Source: Victivallaceae bacterium (lineage in GTDB: Bacteria; Verrucomicrobiota; Lentisphaeria; Victivallales; Victivallaceae). Taken from it: a stretch of 64,000 bases of DNA. Below, piece by piece: positions 62,218 through 64,000 of the stretch. The stretch covers positions 1-64,000 of the forward strand of contig JAKSOF010000002.1 of NCBI GenBank assembly GCA_024405735.1. Direction: 5' to 3'. The stretch's first letter is position 1; each line of letters opens with the position of its first letter. The position numbers were made by a program, and so were the translations under genes. The notes under the pieces were generated by a model that was not told where the DNA came from, ran no database searches, and saw only the letters and a program-made list of their open reading frames with translations.

Positions 62218-62310
62218 ATGTTGAGACTTTTCGGTTACGGAATGCTTTTTGTCATCGGAGTCTATCTCGGTCGGCACTGGGATGAGATCGACAGCTGTTC
62301 AGGGTATTAA
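62218..62310 (+). CDS. 30-residue single-span membrane peptide
   Basis: A tiny frame coding MLRLFGYGMLFVIGVYLGRH followed by WDEIDSCSGY. AAAGGATCGGAAAA lies before the ATG. Helix, G-Y-G/L-G-R-type turn and size resemble the 25-residue neighbour (both have a Y-x-GR after the helix), suggesting a duplicated pair. It ends 13 bases before a strong terminator. Confidence 0.6.
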   Translation: MLRLFGYGMLFVIGVYLGRHWDEIDSCSGY

Positions 62311-62323
62311 AGGAGAAAACTCG

Positions 62324-62370
62324 GGGGCTGTTGCAAAACCACGAAAAAGTTTTGCAACAGCCCCTTTTTT
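62324..62370 (+). terminator. Perfect 16-bp stem terminator closing the peptide operon
   Basis: GGGGCTGTTGCAAAAC and its exact reverse complement surround a 9-base loop and are followed by a T-run, giving a very strong intrinsic terminator after the two tiny genes. The arm sequence GGCTGTTGCAAA also resembles terminal repeats of some insertion sequences, so it may be a fused pair of IS ends. Confidence 0.8.
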
Positions 62371-62858
62371 GTATCATCACGCTTTGATGCGATGGGTGCA
62401 CGAGGGGCTGATTTCGCCCCTCGTGGCTCCCTCAACCAGCCACAGGCTGGATTTTGTACCTGCCGCGGATATTTGCGGATGATCGTTTTGTCCGCGCTTT
62501 CAACGAATATCTCCGCAAATCTCCGCGGTCGCCTATATTTGTTACTGCAAATAAAAGTTGAGGTCCACGCGGGCTAATGCTCCGCTTTACGCTTCCGTCT
62601 TCGCCAAGGCTACGCCGTGACAAGCCGCCCGCCCGACTGCTTGATGTGCGATACGCCCTACTCCAATGCTTATCTCGCGTACATCGCCGCGAAATCAAAG
62701 CCAAAACGGACGATAACGGACAATTAGCGTGAAAAAGAAAAGGACAAAATCACGTAATGATGATGCGTCCGTTTTGTCCGTAAAAGTCCGTTGAGGATGA
62801 CAACGCAGTTGCATTGCTACGCCGTGACAAACTGTCTGTTCGCAAAAATGATGATTTT
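62371..62858. repeat. Palindrome-rich non-coding stretch
   Basis: No gene is seen in these 488 bases. They hold CACGAGGGGC/GCCCCTCGTG (62399-62425), CCAGCC-ACA-GGCTGG (62436-62450), a long pair CCGCGGATATTTGCGGA/TCCGCAAATCTCCGCGG (62463-62479 and 62512-62528, one mismatch), and a direct repeat GCTACGCCGTGACAA (62609-62623 and 62816-62830). ACGGACAA-type arms recur near 62700 and 62770. This resembles stacked REP-like elements between two transcription units. Confidence 0.6.
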
Positions 62859-64000
62859 TTACCTCACGCGCAGAATCAGCGGTGCGTAGCAGGGCAACGC
62901 CTTTTCCACCACGACCCCTTTGTCGTTTGTCGTGAATTTGAGCGGCTTGTAGACGCCGTCGCCGTCGAGAAATTCAACGGAGGAAACTTTTTCATCGGTG
63001 CGCAGGTCGATCTCCGTCATCGCGTCGAAACTCAAATTGATGAGCGCGAGCAAGTATCCGCCCCGGTCGTGTTTCCCGCAGCGAAAATGCACCGGCTGTT
63101 CCTCACCGTTGTAGAATTTGATGAGTTCCGGATCGAGACGGCGGAAAATTTCAAGCAACAGCATTTTGACTTCCGGCATTTCGTCCGCAATACGGGATTT
63201 CCCGACGATCTGCGCTCGGGTGACGACCGTGCCGCCGTAAGGATTTTTATAGAGGATCGTTGCGGGGCCGGGCTTCGCGCCTTTGCCCTCCGTACCGGGC
63301 GCTTGCGTGAAGTGCCCCAATACTTCCGCCTTGGACGAAACTTCCGTCAAATTGGGCATCGTGCCATCGGAATGCAGCGGGAGCCGGTAAGTGCCGCCGA
63401 AACAGAGTTTTTCCACTCCGGGATAAAAGGTTTCGATTTTCGGCGTACAGCCGAGATAATCCGTCATTCCGCGCCGGGTGATCTCCAATGCGGCTTGTCC
63501 GTCGATGACCGCCTTGCCGCTTAAAATCTGTTTCAATTCATCGTCGGTCAACGCTTGGGCGATCGCGCCGTTGAGCATATAAACGCCTTGACCGGAAATG
63601 AATTCATATTGCGCGGGGATCCCGAATCGATTGAGCTGGGCGATCTGCATATCGAGCATATAACCGCCGACTCCCTCGCGCGCCCGCGCAGGATTGAAAC
63701 GCTTGCGGACATCGACGATCGGCGTGACGGGCCCCTGCCACGTCACGTGCGGCATTTCGAGAAGCAACGCATCGTAAAAGCGGCGGTTCGCCTTGACGAT
63801 CTCCTCGTAGCCCATATTGGAATCTTTGACTTCCTTGTTGAGCAAGTTGTCGAGCCAGAGTTCCGCCCCGGAAGCGCCGTAGAGGATCGCGCCGGTGATG
63901 TGGCTGTGCATGCTGATCGCGCTCTTGTTGTAGCGATGGCGACCGTAAGTGTCGGACTCGTCAAGAAGATAATCAACGCCTTCCGCCATTTTGGTGCGGT
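62859..64000 (-). CDS. C-terminal part of a large, probably carbohydrate-active protein (runs off the window)
   Basis: About 376 residues are visible from an internal Met; the frame has no stop up to the window edge, so the start probably lies beyond 64000. Signs are SMHSHITGAILYGASGAELW near the visible start, GPVTPIVDVRKRFNPARAREGVGGYMLD, a possible small Rossmann-like portion (IPAQYEFISGQGVYMLNGAIAQALTDDELKQIL), and a C-terminal beta domain ending YAPLILRVR. The layout recalls large glycosidases with a beta-galactosidase-trimerisation-like (GATase-fold) domain followed by a beta-sandwich. I give no gene name. Confidence 0.5.
   Translation of the reverse strand, partial: RTKMAEGVDYLLDESDTYGRHRYNKSAISMHSHITGAILYGASGAELWLDNLLNKEVKDSNMGYEEIVKANRRFYDALLLEMPHVTWQGPVTPIVDVRKRFNPARAREGVGGYMLDMQIAQLNRFGIPAQYEFISGQGVYMLNGAIAQALTDDELKQILSGKAVIDGQAALEITRRGMTDYLGCTPKIETFYPGVEKLCFGGTYRLPLHSDGTMPNLTEVSSKAEVLGHFTQAPGTEGKGAKPGPATILYKNPYGGTVVTRAQIVGKSRIADEMPEVKMLLLEIFRRLDPELIKFYNGEEQPVHFRCGKHDRGGYLLALINLSFDAMTEIDLRTDEKVSSVEFLDGDGVYKPLKFTTNDKGVVVEKALPCYAPLILRVR

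Overview
The window reads as chromosomal DNA of a Gram-negative bacterium: it encodes lipoproteins with lipoboxes, an RND efflux pair, GT-C and GT4 sugar transferases, an O-antigen ligase-like protein and a periplasmic Tsp/Prc protease. Moderately high GC, short operon overlaps (ATGA/GTGA), many secreted proteins of unknown family, a secreted melibiase-like protein and a tiny Lys/Arg-rich 33-residue protein suggest the PVC superphylum, most likely a Lentisphaerota (Victivallales-like) genome. That placement is inference; no rRNA gene is present.

Region 1 (77-18469, almost all minus strand): tRNA-Val(UAC) with a palindromic element at its 3' end, a GT4 glycosyltransferase, ComEC with a decayed C-terminal domain, a formyltransferase, a zinc-ribbon protein, ClpC, one lone plus-strand membrane-anchored protein, then a tightly packed run: YejE-like permease, ketopantoate reductase family protein, small membrane protein, DUF815 ATPase, DUF89 phosphatase, PyrD, PyrK, a metallo-beta-lactamase hydrolase and a 1259-residue periplasmic DUF3857/transglutaminase protein. 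PyrK and PyrD (with CarB further on) serve pyrimidine synthesis.

Region 2 (18650-34366): tiny basic protein with its own terminator, membrane protein + IspF, GT-C transferase coupled to a SpoIIE/RsbU-type phosphatase, CarB, O-antigen ligase-like protein, Dus, ABC-2 permease, secreted protein, Tsp protease, PIN-PhoH ATPase and a lipoprotein.

Region 3 (34420-45652, minus): a 1059-residue repeat protein, then fabD-fabG-acpP-fabF-LysM-phoH-pgpH-ybeY. This joins fatty acid synthesis to RNA/ribosome maturation and cyclic-di-AMP turnover. The acpP-fabF gap has crossing complementary arms.

Region 4 (45653-55350): a 560-base non-coding stretch bounded by an inverted repeat, two secreted carbohydrate-related proteins, a divergent MFP-RND efflux pair, a secreted metallophosphoesterase and a MITE-like palindrome. 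It is followed by an AT-rich, probably acquired Fic protein with its own inhibitory motif.

Region 5 (56759-62370), the most interesting part: an island of a dynamin/YfjP-type GTPase with an unfamiliar N-terminal domain, its 129-residue partner, a WYL regulator, two zinc-ribbon/Cys-rich mini-proteins, small soluble proteins, and at least four single-span membrane peptides of 25-38 residues, most with strong Shine-Dalgarno sites. Three of its transcription units share one promoter design: TTGGCA, exactly 17 bases, then TA-rich -10, with a GGCA-N4-TGCC palindrome over the -35. This points to one co-regulated system, function unknown. Region 6 (62371-64000) is a palindrome-rich non-coding stretch and the 3' part of a large gene running off the window.
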